A stretch of DNA of 64,000 nt from Flavobacteriales bacterium (GCA_019912395.1 JAIOIH010000042.1:1-64000); one strand, 5' to 3'. Counted from the first letter of the stretch, positions 1 to 9,603 are shown. Made by a program: numbers and translations. Notes: generated by a model from the letters alone, not told the origin.

Positions 1-169
1 TATCCCTGGCAGGTTGCTCTCCAGCAGTGCCTGCTTCCGTTATCACCGGCACAGCAAAGATCGAGGAACGACCAAACCAACATCCCGGCGAAATGCCGAC
101 CTTTAACAATCCGCGTACCTGATCAGGGGAAGCTTACACACGCACGCGCCAGCACGCAGAAAGGGCCAA

Positions 170-268
170 ATGGAGAAGGTGGCTTCAGCCCACTTGAAGC
201 ACTTGCAACGCAACCCGGAAGAGGTCGTTGCCTTCTTCCAAAAAGAGTGCGTGAAATATGCCGCCTGA
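170..268 (+). other. Short ORF (32 aa, MEKVASAHLKHLQRNPEEVVAFFQKECVKYAA), possible gene remnant
   Basis: ATG at 170 to TGA at 266-268; coding-like composition but no recognised family. Confidence 0.15.
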
Positions 269-340
269 AATGTCAACACTTCAATGCCGACTCAATAACT
301 TATCAGATGATATATGGCTGAGATCTTGAATTCTCGATTG

Positions 341-498
341 CCCGCCCGCGCTTGCAGCGCAGGATGAAAACTCCATGCAGATCACGTAAAAAGAAATCCC
401 ATAACGAAAGTGCTGAGCTGTTCTCGGTAACAAAGGGGCATCCTATGGCGCTAAAAGCGCCGACCTCGCTTGGTTCCGCGCTGCAAGCGCTGACCGGG
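341..498. repeat. Imperfect inverted-repeat element (about 160 bp) with three small hairpins
   Basis: gcgcttgcagcgc (348-360) is the exact reverse complement of gcgctgcaagcgc (478-490); flanks also partly match; internal hairpin ggcgct-aaa-agcgcc (447-461). Confidence 0.5.
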
Positions 499-517
499 AC
501 TTTGAGGTATCCTGAGA

Positions 518-2479
518 TCACTCCATCTCCACCCAATCACCGCCCTGCTTGATCAATTCGATCAATTCATCCACCGCTTTTTCCGCTGGAACATTGCGCT
601 TCACGACTTCCTTTTCCTTGTACAAGGTGATCACGCCGGCACCCGTGCCCACGTAGCCGTAATCGGCGTCGGCCATCTCCCCGGGGCCGTTCACGATGCA
701 GCCCATGATGCCGATCTTGACACCTTTCAAATGGCTGGTGCGTGCGCGGATCTTGGCCGTGGTCTCCTGCAGGTCGAAGAGCGTGCGTCCGCAGCTCGGA
801 CAGCTGATGTACTCGGTCTTGCTGATGCGGGTACGCGTGGCTTGGAGGATGCCGAAAGCGGTGCGACAGACGAGGTCTTCCCGGCCACCTCCCGGCGTAT
901 GCCGGGACTCGTCAGCGATGAAGATGCCATCGCCCATGCCGTCCAGGAAGAGCGGACCGATATCCGTGCTGCTATGGAGCACCAGTTGCTCGCGGCTTAC
1001 GTCACCGTAGGCACGCCCGAGGATCACCGGCACCTCGCAATCCGCTTCCATCAATTCGAAGATCAGCCGACGCTGCTCGGCCATGCCGTGCGCGTTGTCG
1101 GTGTCGATCAACAGCACGGCCGTGGGATCATTCCGGAGCTTTTCGATCAAGGCGGCATCATGGTCCGGGAGCGTGGCATAGACCAGATTGAACTCGTCGT
1201 GCTGCTCCACCCCGGCGCGGTAGTCGTTGGTGGTGATGAAGGGATAGTGCCGTGGTTTGGCCCGGTCCTTCAACCACGTAGCATGGTCCTGAATGATGCC
1301 CAATGTGCCGGGTATGGCAAAGTCGATGCTGTTCTTGCCGATGAAGGCATAGTCGCAGGCTTGGTCCGCAAGGTTCCATTTGTCGTTCGGTACGCTGTAG
1401 CGGTAGCCCCAAGCGAAGAAGGAAGCAGGCGTGATCGCCGTCTTGTTGCTCATGTCGGCGATCACCACGGGGACATGGCGCGCACCGATGTTGAGCGTTT
1501 CCCGGGTCCGCCTTCGCGCATAGCTGAATGGATCGATCGGCACCTGCGCCACTGGCGGGATCGCAGCATGGTCCTTCCGCGGATAGCGCGCTACCAATTC
1601 CTCCGCCACAGGGATCTCCGCTTCGGGCTCCTCGGTCAGTGATACGCGGATGGTGTCGCCCAAGCCGTCCTCCAGCAGGGCGCCAATGCCCACGGCGCTT
1701 TTCACGCGGCCGTCCTCGCCATCGCCGGCCTCTGTAACGCCCAAGTGCAGCGGATAATCCCAGCCCAGCTCCATCATCTTGTGGACGAGCAGCCGGTAGG
1801 CCTGCACCATCACCTGGGTATTGCTGGCCTTCATGCTCAGCACGATATCGTGGTAATTCTCATCGCGGCAAATGCGAAGGAACTCGAAGGCGCTTTCCAC
1901 CATACCCAGCGGCGTGTCGCCGTAGCGGTTCAGGATGCGATCGCTGAGCGAACCATGGTTCGTGCCGATCCGCATGGCGGTGCCTTCCTCCTTGCAGATC
2001 TTCACCAAAGGCAGGAACCGTTTCCGGATGCGCTCCAGTTCGTCGTTGTATTGGGCATCGGTGTATTCCCGCACGTCGAACTTCTTCTTATCAGCGTAAT
2101 TGCCCGGGTTCACGCGGACCTTCTCCACGATGCGCGCGGCGATCTCCGCAGCGTTCGGCGTGAAGTGGATGTCGGCCACTAGCGGTGTGCGATAGCCCTT
2201 CGCGTGCAGCTGCTTTTTGATCTCCGCGAGGTTCTCCGCCTCGTTCTTGCTGGGGGCCGTGATGCGGACCAGTTCGCAGCCGGCATCGATCATTCGGATG
2301 CTCTGCGCCACCGTGCCCGCAGTGTCCATGGTGTCCGTGGTGGTCATGCTCTGCACCCGGATGGGGTTGGCGCCGCCGATGCCCACATCACCCACCATCA
2401 CGGTACGCGTGCGCCAGCGCTCGTAGCGCGTGAGCGAGGGGCAGTAGGTGGAGGGCGAGATCTTATTCAAGCTGGACAT
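518..2479 (-). CDS. ispG: 4-hydroxy-3-methylbut-2-enyl diphosphate synthase, large-insert form
   Basis: GIGGANPIRVQSMTTTDT N-terminus; C-terminal CPSCGRTLFDL and GCIVNGPGEMADADYGYVG; about 650 aa. Confidence 0.97.
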   Translation of the reverse strand: MSSLNKISPSTYCPSLTRYERWRTRTVMVGDVGIGGANPIRVQSMTTTDTMDTAGTVAQSIRMIDAGCELVRITAPSKNEAENLAEIKKQLHAKGYRTPLVADIHFTPNAAEIAARIVEKVRVNPGNYADKKKFDVREYTDAQYNDELERIRKRFLPLVKICKEEGTAMRIGTNHGSLSDRILNRYGDTPLGMVESAFEFLRICRDENYHDIVLSMKASNTQVMVQAYRLLVHKMMELGWDYPLHLGVTEAGDGEDGRVKSAVGIGALLEDGLGDTIRVSLTEEPEAEIPVAEELVARYPRKDHAAIPPVAQVPIDPFSYARRRTRETLNIGARHVPVVIADMSNKTAITPASFFAWGYRYSVPNDKWNLADQACDYAFIGKNSIDFAIPGTLGIIQDHATWLKDRAKPRHYPFITTNDYRAGVEQHDEFNLVYATLPDHDAALIEKLRNDPTAVLLIDTDNAHGMAEQRRLIFELMEADCEVPVILGRAYGDVSREQLVLHSSTDIGPLFLDGMGDGIFIADESRHTPGGGREDLVCRTAFGILQATRTRISKTEYISCPSCGRTLFDLQETTAKIRARTSHLKGVKIGIMGCIVNGPGEMADADYGYVGTGAGVITLYKEKEVVKRNVPAEKAVDELIELIKQGGDWVEME

Positions 2480-2522
2480 GGGGGCCACGAAAGTAAGAGG
2501 GGGTGTTCCCGTTCCGTACGTT

Positions 2523-3143
2523 TCACTGCGGCATCAGCTGATTCGGGGCGTCTTCCAAAGTGGGTGTGGTCAGTGTCCATCCGGCACTTTCCACAATGGA
2601 ACGCAATACGGGCAGCAGCTCCTCCCGCCGCATTTCGGCCGCTTCGAAAAGCCCGCTTTGTTCCACAGCTTGGCGCATCAGATCCTTGGCCTGCGCATTG
2701 ATCTTACTATGGTCCGAAGCAGTGAAGGATGTGAACGAACCCGCCTCCAGATCGAAATAGTCCACATCATGCTCCAGTGACAACAGTTGCGGCCGGCCCA
2801 TGGAAACAAGGCTCACCGTGTGGTCCGCATCGTTGAAGTCGAGCCTCAGACCCTCCAGGTCGTAGCCCACACTGGCCTTGCCTGTCACCCGCAGGATGGC
2901 CCATTTCTGGAACGGTTGGAACTTCTTCAGCCAGTCGAAGGGTGCTTCGGCGTTGCGGTAATTGTACAGCTCGCTGAACTCGCCTTCCACGGTGATCAGC
3001 TTCAGCACAGGACGAATGCGTTCGAGCAACACCGTGCTGGAGACATGTTCGTCCGACGCCGCAGGGCGATACGCCTCGCGGGTGATGAAGAACACCAATA
3101 GCGCGAGCGCCAGCATGGCCAACACGATCCCGATCCGTCTCAT
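2523..3143 (-). CDS. DUF4230-like protein with N-terminal transmembrane helix
   Basis: N-terminal hydrophobic segment then VEGEFSELYNYR...KFQPFQKWAILRVTGKASVGYDLEGL, typical of DUF4230. Confidence 0.75.
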   Translation of the reverse strand: MRRIGIVLAMLALALLVFFITREAYRPAASDEHVSSTVLLERIRPVLKLITVEGEFSELYNYRNAEAPFDWLKKFQPFQKWAILRVTGKASVGYDLEGLRLDFNDADHTVSLVSMGRPQLLSLEHDVDYFDLEAGSFTSFTASDHSKINAQAKDLMRQAVEQSGLFEAAEMRREELLPVLRSIVESAGWTLTTPTLEDAPNQLMPQ

Positions 3144-3373
3144 GGTGCAAAGGTCGGGGTTGGGCGAGCTTTCCTTTCCCCCTGTTGGTAGCCGACTCCT
3201 GCCACTTTCTCGGTCAAGCGATCATCCGTGCGGTTGGCGCTCGGCCGCTGCCGACCCCTTGACCTGCACCCACACTTCCGGCACGGATTTCGCGTTCATG
3301 GTCAACAGTCAACTGTGGACGATCCACGGCCGATATGCTCCCGCCCAGCGCCGCATCCCGGTAATTTTCGACC

Positions 3374-6058
3374 TTGCCCATGCTACGCCTGCTTCGCCGC
3401 TTCGTGCTGATCGCCATGGCCACCGTTGCCGTGGTCCTGCTGGCGTTGTCCTTGATCGCCTACTTCTTCCAGGATGAAGTGAAGGCCAAGCTGGTGGCGG
3501 AACTGAACACCCACCTCACAGCACCGCTGCACCAGAACGGCATCGAGCTCACATTGATCAAGCGCTTCCCGCAGGCCTCCCTGCGCATTCGCGATGCCTA
3601 CATGCAGGAGGTACGCACCGATGGAAAAGAGCCGGACACCCTGCTCTATGCCAAGGACCTCTACCTCGAATTCAGCTTGTTCTCCTTGTTCACCGGTGAC
3701 CATACCGTGCGCGAACTTCACGGCACGGGCGTGAAACTCTATCCGGGGCTGGATGCCACTGGCAATGGCAACTGGGAAGTGTGGAAAGCCGACACGAGTG
3801 CCACTGCTGGCGGGGGCGGCTCAGACATCGCCCTGCGCCGCGTGACCTTCGATGGGCTTGCCGGTCGCTTCCGCGATGACCGTTCCGCGCTGGACGTCGC
3901 CTTCAACAGCAACAAGCTCTCGCTAAGTGGTCGCTTCCGCGATGTCCGCTCCACGCTTACCACCAAGGGCGACCTCTGGTTGCGCCACTGGAACGACAAG
4001 GATGGAGTACTCCTCGCCGATCGCAAGGCCGTGGTGAACCTTTCCATGGTCTTCGGCAGCGAAACCAACGGATTCCACATTGAAAAGGGAGAATTGCTCT
4101 TTGGAAAGACCCCGTTGAACGTGACCATGTCCATCATGCCCGGAAAACCCGGTGACATGCTGGAATTGCGTGCCAATGGCTTTGGACTGGACCTCGCCAG
4201 CGTGGTGCAGTTGCTCCCGGAGAATTTGCGCAGGACCATGCGGCGGTATGGCATGGCCGGCACTGCAGACCTCGCCATACACTACGCCGGGCCGCTGGAA
4301 GCACCCGGACCTTCGCTCTCCATGGGCATGAAGTTGCGGGATGGCCGCTTTACGGAGCTCGCTTCGGGCACGGTATTCCGCAAGGTGCAAGGTGAATTTT
4401 CCGCCGACTTCACGCCAAAGTGGGCGCCGAGCAAGCTCTTGGTAAAGCATTTCTCCGCCAGCTCACCTTCCGGCCCGGTCGGTGGCACCATGGAACTCAC
4501 CGGACTGAAGAACGCCAAGCTCATCGCGGACTTTCATGCCGACCTCGGCCTCGCCGACCTCATCCGCTTCGTGGGCCTGGACACCTTGGAGCAGGTCACT
4601 GGCAACATGAAGGCCCAGGCCCACATACAAGGAAGGCTTCGCGATGTGGAGGATTTCAAGGCGGCGGACCTGCATGGCTTGGCCATCACCGGTAGCGTGA
4701 AGCTGAAGGATGCCAGCTTGAAGATGAAGGGCTTGCGGCATCGCGTCTCGGAGCTTAACGCCGAGCTGGCGCTGGAAGGAAACGATGCCTTGGTGCATGG
4801 GCTCCGCTTCGATCTGCAGGGCAATGCCATGGAACTTACCGGCAGGCTGCGCAACCTGATGCCCTATGCGCTCTTCAAGGATCAGCGGCTCACCATCGAA
4901 GCCAAGGGAAGTTCACCATCGATCGATCTGGCCTCCTTGCTGGAAAGTAAGCCAACTACGAAGCCATCCACCACAACCGCTAAAGCAGGAACTGCCTACG
5001 CATTCACCCTGCCGGCGCAGATCGACCTGGATCTCCAGGCTGCTATCGGAGAGCTGAAAATGGAAGAGTTCCATGCCAAGGATATCACCTGCAATCTGCG
5101 GATGGATGGCCAACGGCTCGCACTTGAGCCGCTCCGCTTCCGCACGGCGGAAGGCACCGTGAACGGAAGCCTGAAGCTGGATGCCCGGCCTTCCCCCGCC
5201 TACCCGATGGCCATCACGGCCGACCTCAAGGGCATCAATGTGACCACGTTGTTCGCGGAGTTCCGGAACTTCGGGCAGAGCTTCATCACCTCGGCACATG
5301 TAAAGGGCCATGGGGATGCGCAGCTCACGTTCACCGCACCCCTACGCCCGGATTTCAGCCTGGACCAGGACAAGCTGCATTGCGTGGCCGATATCACCCT
5401 GTTGAATGGCGAGCTCAACGGCCATGCCTCCCTGATGCAGGTGGCCGACTACCTGCACCAGAACAAGCTAACCGCCGCTTTCGTGGACACCGATGCCCTT
5501 CGGAAACAACTGAAGCACGTCACCTTCGCAAGGCTGGAGAACCGCATTGAGATCAAGGACCGCGCGGTACACCTGCCGCTGATGACGGTGAGCAGCTCGG
5601 TGATGGACCTTGAAGTGAGCGGCACCCATGGTTTCGATGGTGAAGTGGACGATCACCTGAACTTTCGCCTGGGCGACCTGTTCCGCACGGCACAAAGCGC
5701 GGGAGACGAGTTCGGACCGATCATTGACGATGGCACCGGCCTTCGGATCTTCCTGCACATGTACGGCACCACCGACAACCTTCAGTTCGCCAACGACGGA
5801 GCCATGGCCGCCGCGCGCCGCAAGGAGCGCATGAAAGAGGAGACCGCGCAGTTGAAGGGCATCCTCAAGGGTATCGTAACGGGCGACAAGACCGCTTCCG
5901 CCGCAACACCCGCACCGCAACAAGGCAAGGTCACCGTGGACTTCGGGGAACCAGCGGCCAGTCCACCTCCACCGGCACCCAAACCGAAAAAGGGCTTGGG
6001 CCGCCTCCTGCAGAAAGGTGAAAAGGATGAGCCTCCGGTGATCATCGGCTTGGAGTGA
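3374..6058 (+). CDS. AsmA-like outer membrane biogenesis / lipid transport protein
   Basis: N-terminal TM helix, LIKRFPQASLRIRDAYM, long beta-rich repeats, AsmA-like C-terminus. Confidence 0.8.
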   Translation: MPMLRLLRRFVLIAMATVAVVLLALSLIAYFFQDEVKAKLVAELNTHLTAPLHQNGIELTLIKRFPQASLRIRDAYMQEVRTDGKEPDTLLYAKDLYLEFSLFSLFTGDHTVRELHGTGVKLYPGLDATGNGNWEVWKADTSATAGGGGSDIALRRVTFDGLAGRFRDDRSALDVAFNSNKLSLSGRFRDVRSTLTTKGDLWLRHWNDKDGVLLADRKAVVNLSMVFGSETNGFHIEKGELLFGKTPLNVTMSIMPGKPGDMLELRANGFGLDLASVVQLLPENLRRTMRRYGMAGTADLAIHYAGPLEAPGPSLSMGMKLRDGRFTELASGTVFRKVQGEFSADFTPKWAPSKLLVKHFSASSPSGPVGGTMELTGLKNAKLIADFHADLGLADLIRFVGLDTLEQVTGNMKAQAHIQGRLRDVEDFKAADLHGLAITGSVKLKDASLKMKGLRHRVSELNAELALEGNDALVHGLRFDLQGNAMELTGRLRNLMPYALFKDQRLTIEAKGSSPSIDLASLLESKPTTKPSTTTAKAGTAYAFTLPAQIDLDLQAAIGELKMEEFHAKDITCNLRMDGQRLALEPLRFRTAEGTVNGSLKLDARPSPAYPMAITADLKGINVTTLFAEFRNFGQSFITSAHVKGHGDAQLTFTAPLRPDFSLDQDKLHCVADITLLNGELNGHASLMQVADYLHQNKLTAAFVDTDALRKQLKHVTFARLENRIEIKDRAVHLPLMTVSSSVMDLEVSGTHGFDGEVDDHLNFRLGDLFRTAQSAGDEFGPIIDDGTGLRIFLHMYGTTDNLQFANDGAMAAARRKERMKEETAQLKGILKGIVTGDKTASAATPAPQQGKVTVDFGEPAASPPPPAPKPKKGLGRLLQKGEKDEPPVIIGLE

Positions 6059-6069
6059 AGGTGTGTTGG

Positions 6070-6180
6070 ATAGAACGCTGATACCGCTGATAAAGCAGAT
6101 AAGCGCAGATCTGAAGGGCAACGGCTGCAATAAAACCCAATCAGCGACGATCCGCTCCATCTGCGTCATCTGCGTTCCAT
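6070..6180. repeat. Intergenic imperfect inverted repeat of CGCWGAT periodicity
   Basis: atagaacgctgataccgctgataaagcagataagcgcagat (6070-6110) vs aatcagcgacgatccgctccatctgcgtcatctgcgttccat (6139-6180). Confidence 0.7.
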
Positions 6181-6204
6181 AAACCCGAACTTGCACGCGG
6201 AATT

Positions 6205-7713
6205 ATGAACCTCTACTCCCGGAAACAACGCTGGAAACTCGTGCTCGCACTGGTGGCCATGACCATCGTGGGCGCCTCGCTGTGGTACAGCAGCCGGATC
6301 GTGAACAAGGTGCGGCAGGAAGAGCGTCGCAAGGTGGAGTTGTGGGCGGAGGCCGTCCGCAACCGTGCGCAATTGGTGAACTACACCGACTCCCTCTTCC
6401 ACCGGCTCCGCGAAGAGGAACGCAAGCGCGTGGAACTGTGGGCGGATGCGCAGGTCCATTTAGCCAGCGACGACGTGAACGACCTCAGCTTCTACCTCAA
6501 GGTGGTGAGCGACAACACCACCATCCCGGTGATCATCACCGATGAAAAGGGACGCCCCACGGCAAGTCACCGCAACTTGGATCCTCGAATCGCGGACAAC
6601 CCGGATTCCCTGCGTGCCGAGGTGCTGCGGATGGATGCCGTGCATGAGCCAATTCCCATCACCCTCTTCGGCGACCATAAACAATACTTGCACTACACTG
6701 ATTCTCGCATCGTCACTGAGCTTGCCCAAGTGATGGACAACATCATCCGCAGCTTCATAAGCGAGACCGTGATGAACACCGCAGCTGTACCGGTGATCTA
6801 CACGGACAGCACGCGCACGCAAGTGATCGAGCACAGCAACATCGATGCGGAGATCGTTGGGGACCCCGTGAAGCTGGCAAGCCGGATCAACGCGATGACC
6901 CAGGCCAATCAGCCCATCGAGGTCTCCTTGGCCGGGCGCGGCCGCAACTACATCTTCTACGAGGAAAGCCGCGTGATCACGCAGTTGCGCTACTTCCCGT
7001 ACGTGCAACTGATCATCATCGGACTGTTCCTGCTGGTGAGCTACGCGCTGTTCAGCCTCTTCCGCAATGCGGAGCAGAACCAGGTGTGGGTGGGCATGGC
7101 CAAGGAGACCGCGCACCAGCTCGGCACGCCGCTCAGCTCGTTGATGGCGTGGATGGAACTCCTGCATGAAGGTGGCGCCGATCCCGCTGCCGTCACGGAA
7201 ATGCGCAAGGACGTGGGACGCTTGGAGATGATCACCGAGCGCTTCAGCAAGATCGGCTCCACGCCCGACCTTGTACCTGAGAACATTGACCAAACGCTTC
7301 GGGACACGGTGCAATACCTCCGGCCGCGGCTACCTGCTCGCGTGAAGTTCGAAGTGGTTCCACCTGCTGATCCCGAGCTCACGGTCCCGTTGAACCGCGC
7401 GCTCTTCAGCTGGGTCCTGGAGAACTTGATCCGCAACGCTGTGGATGCCATGGAAGGGGAAGGCAGCATCACCATCACCACCGAGAAGGACGGCAATGAA
7501 GTGCATGTGGATGTGACCGATACAGGGAAAGGCATACCGAGCGCTCAGATGAAAACCGTGTTCCAACCGGGATTCACCACCAAGAAGCGCGGCTGGGGCC
7601 TGGGCCTATCGCTCACCAAGCGGATCATGGAAACCTACCACAAGGGCAAGATCTTCGTGAAGCGCTCAGCTATTGGCAAAGGGACGACGTTCAGGATCTC
7701 GTTGCGGGTGTGA
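6205..7713 (+). CDS. Membrane sensor histidine kinase with duplicated sensor module
   Basis: H-box AKETAHQLGTPLSSLMAWMELL, N-box NLIRNAVDAME, G-boxes DTGKGIP and KRGWGLGLSLTKRI; two TM segments. Confidence 0.95.
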   Translation: MNLYSRKQRWKLVLALVAMTIVGASLWYSSRIVNKVRQEERRKVELWAEAVRNRAQLVNYTDSLFHRLREEERKRVELWADAQVHLASDDVNDLSFYLKVVSDNTTIPVIITDEKGRPTASHRNLDPRIADNPDSLRAEVLRMDAVHEPIPITLFGDHKQYLHYTDSRIVTELAQVMDNIIRSFISETVMNTAAVPVIYTDSTRTQVIEHSNIDAEIVGDPVKLASRINAMTQANQPIEVSLAGRGRNYIFYEESRVITQLRYFPYVQLIIIGLFLLVSYALFSLFRNAEQNQVWVGMAKETAHQLGTPLSSLMAWMELLHEGGADPAAVTEMRKDVGRLEMITERFSKIGSTPDLVPENIDQTLRDTVQYLRPRLPARVKFEVVPPADPELTVPLNRALFSWVLENLIRNAVDAMEGEGSITITTEKDGNEVHVDVTDTGKGIPSAQMKTVFQPGFTTKKRGWGLGLSLTKRIMETYHKGKIFVKRSAIGKGTTFRISLRV

Positions 7714-7722
7714 GGGCATCAA

Positions 7723-7780
7723 GCACTCGCGACACGCGAGCGCTTGCTATCGCGGGCTGGCGCTCGCGTGTCGCGAGTGC
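7723..7780. repeat. REP-like pair (BIME-like), perfect 21-bp inverted repeat
   Basis: gcactcgcgacacgcgagcgc (7723-7743) and its exact reverse complement (7760-7780), 16-nt spacer; each arm contains CTCGCG-ACA-CGCGAG. Confidence 0.9.
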
Positions 7781-7802
7781 CAGCCCACCCCGGAATAGCC
7801 TG

Positions 7803-8342
7803 TCACGGATCGTACCCGTTCAATTTGAGCGGCTGTTCCGGGTGCGCGCTGCTGGGCAAATAATGTTCCGGTTCCGCAACAATGCCAGCAACCACAGGGT
7901 TATTATGGATGTAATTGACCTTCTGGTCAAAGACTGGTTGCGTATAGAGTTCAATCGGATGGTTGGTCTTCGCCCAGAACGCATACTCCCTGCTTTGGGC
8001 CGTAAGTTTTCCCTGTTCCCGGAAATAGGGCGAGAGCCAGTCCCTTCTGCTCTCGTCGGGATGCGTCTCGATCAAGTGGATGATCCGTTTCGCAGTGAAG
8101 CTTTTGAAGTCACGAATCCATTCGGCAAGGGTTCCGCCTTCCCTTTGCACGATCATGTGAACGTGATTTGACATGATCACATAAGCAAAGACCCGGAGTC
8201 CTTTGTTGCGTTGGCAATACTGAATGTTCTTGATCAGCTCATCTGCAAGCACTTTGCGTGTGAACACATCCACCCATCCGAGAACGGTGATGGTCACGAA
8301 ATAGGCTGCGCCTTGGACGTTCGCTTTTCGACGTTCAGACAT
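7803..8342 (-). CDS. REP-associated tyrosine transposase (RAYT, IS200-like Y1/HUH family)
   Basis: HUH motif SNHVHMIV; C-terminal VNYIHNNPVVAGIVAEPEHYLPSSA; start taken at MSERRK because the upstream ORF extension lies in a REP arm. Confidence 0.92.
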   Translation of the reverse strand: MSERRKANVQGAAYFVTITVLGWVDVFTRKVLADELIKNIQYCQRNKGLRVFAYVIMSNHVHMIVQREGGTLAEWIRDFKSFTAKRIIHLIETHPDESRRDWLSPYFREQGKLTAQSREYAFWAKTNHPIELYTQPVFDQKVNYIHNNPVVAGIVAEPEHYLPSSAHPEQPLKLNGYDP

Positions 8343-8367
8343 CGGATGAAGGTATGGGAATTGGGGT

Positions 8368-8469
8368 ACTCGCGACACGCGAGCGCTATCCAGAGGGAAG
8401 GCGAGTAATGCTTGACCAGGTTGATTTCATCCGACCTTTGCAGAGCGAGCGCTCACGAGCCGCGAGTGC
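8368..8469. repeat. REP-like arms upstream of the RAYT gene
   Basis: actcgcgacacgcgagcgc (8368-8386) and degenerate reverse-complement arm gcgctcacgagccgcgagtgc (8449-8469; 3 mismatches to the 7760-7780 arm). Confidence 0.85.
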
Positions 8470-8481
8470 ATCCTCTGTCCT

Positions 8482-9603
8482 TTGGCTGGCCTCTATTTCC
8501 ATATCCCGTTCTGTCGCAAGGCCTGCGTGTATTGCGACTTCCACTTCAGCACTTCATTGGCAACGAAGGATCGGGTGCTGGCGGCGATGGCGGCCGAACT
8601 CCGCTCGCGCATCGCTGAACTCAACGGCGCTGCATTGGGTTCCATCTATTTCGGCGGTGGCACACCCAGCTTACTTTCTCCGCAGGAGCTCCGCACCTTG
8701 CTTGAAGAAGCTCGTTCTCTTACCACTGTTGAATCCGATGCGGAGATCACTATTGAGGCCAATCCGGATGATATTTCGGAGGCAGTGCTGGCGGCGTGGC
8801 GCGACATCGGCATCACCCGCGTGAGCTTGGGCGTGCAGAGCTTCCGGGAAGAGCGGCTACAGTGGATGGGCCGTGCGCACAATGCGGCGCAATCACTCGA
8901 GGCGATCAAACAGGTTGCAGAGGCCGGTTTTGCCAGTTGGACCATCGACCTGATCTACGGGCTGCCGGGCATGGTGCTGGCGGAATGGGACGAACAGCTC
9001 ACCATCGCGCTGGACCATGGTCTGCCTCATCTTTCGGCCTACTGCCTCACGGTGGAATCGCGCACGGTCCTGCACAAGCAGGTGCAAACGGGGCGCATCG
9101 TTCCGGCGAATGATGAGGAGCAGGCCGCGCAGTTCGAACATGGGATCGCGCGGGTGGCGAAGGCCGGATTGGTGCAGTACGAGATCAGCAACTTCGGCAA
9201 GGAGGGCCATTTCGCGAAGCACAATACAAGCTACTGGCAGGGCGTGCCCTACCTCGGCATCGGACCTTCGGCCCATTCGTTCAATGGCGACCGGCGCCGC
9301 TGGAACGTGGCCAACAATGTGCGCTATGCCATGGGCGTGGAAAAGGGTGAGCGGTTCTGGGAGGAAGAAAACCTCACCCCGGTGCAACGCATCAATGAAC
9401 GCCTGTTCACCGGCCTGCGCACCATCTGGGGTGTGGAACTCTCGCAACTGGGCGAGGATTTCCGCACGATGAATGCCAAGGCCATTGAACGCTATCTTGC
9501 GCTGGATGAGATCGAGGTCCGCGACGGTCGTATGATCCTGACACCGAAAGGCAGGAACTTCGCCGACCGCATTGCTTCGGATCTCTTCATTCCCGGACCA
9601 TGA
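8482..9603 (+). CDS. hemW: Radical SAM heme chaperone HemW-like
   Basis: YFHIPFCRKACVYCDFHF; GGGTPSLL; TTG start. Confidence 0.95.
   Translation: MAGLYFHIPFCRKACVYCDFHFSTSLATKDRVLAAMAAELRSRIAELNGAALGSIYFGGGTPSLLSPQELRTLLEEARSLTTVESDAEITIEANPDDISEAVLAAWRDIGITRVSLGVQSFREERLQWMGRAHNAAQSLEAIKQVAEAGFASWTIDLIYGLPGMVLAEWDEQLTIALDHGLPHLSAYCLTVESRTVLHKQVQTGRIVPANDEEQAAQFEHGIARVAKAGLVQYEISNFGKEGHFAKHNTSYWQGVPYLGIGPSAHSFNGDRRRWNVANNVRYAMGVEKGERFWEEENLTPVQRINERLFTGLRTIWGVELSQLGEDFRTMNAKAIERYLALDEIEVRDGRMILTPKGRNFADRIASDLFIPGP

Noticed and set aside
1-160. Lipoprotein-like fragment LAGCSPAVPASVITGTAKIEERPNQHPGEMPTFNNPRT in frame 3
   Set aside because: No start in the window and only about 40 codons; cannot be supported.
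731-1642. 303-aa plus-strand ORF
   Set aside because: Antisense to the unmistakable ispG coding sequence; typical high-GC mirror ORF.
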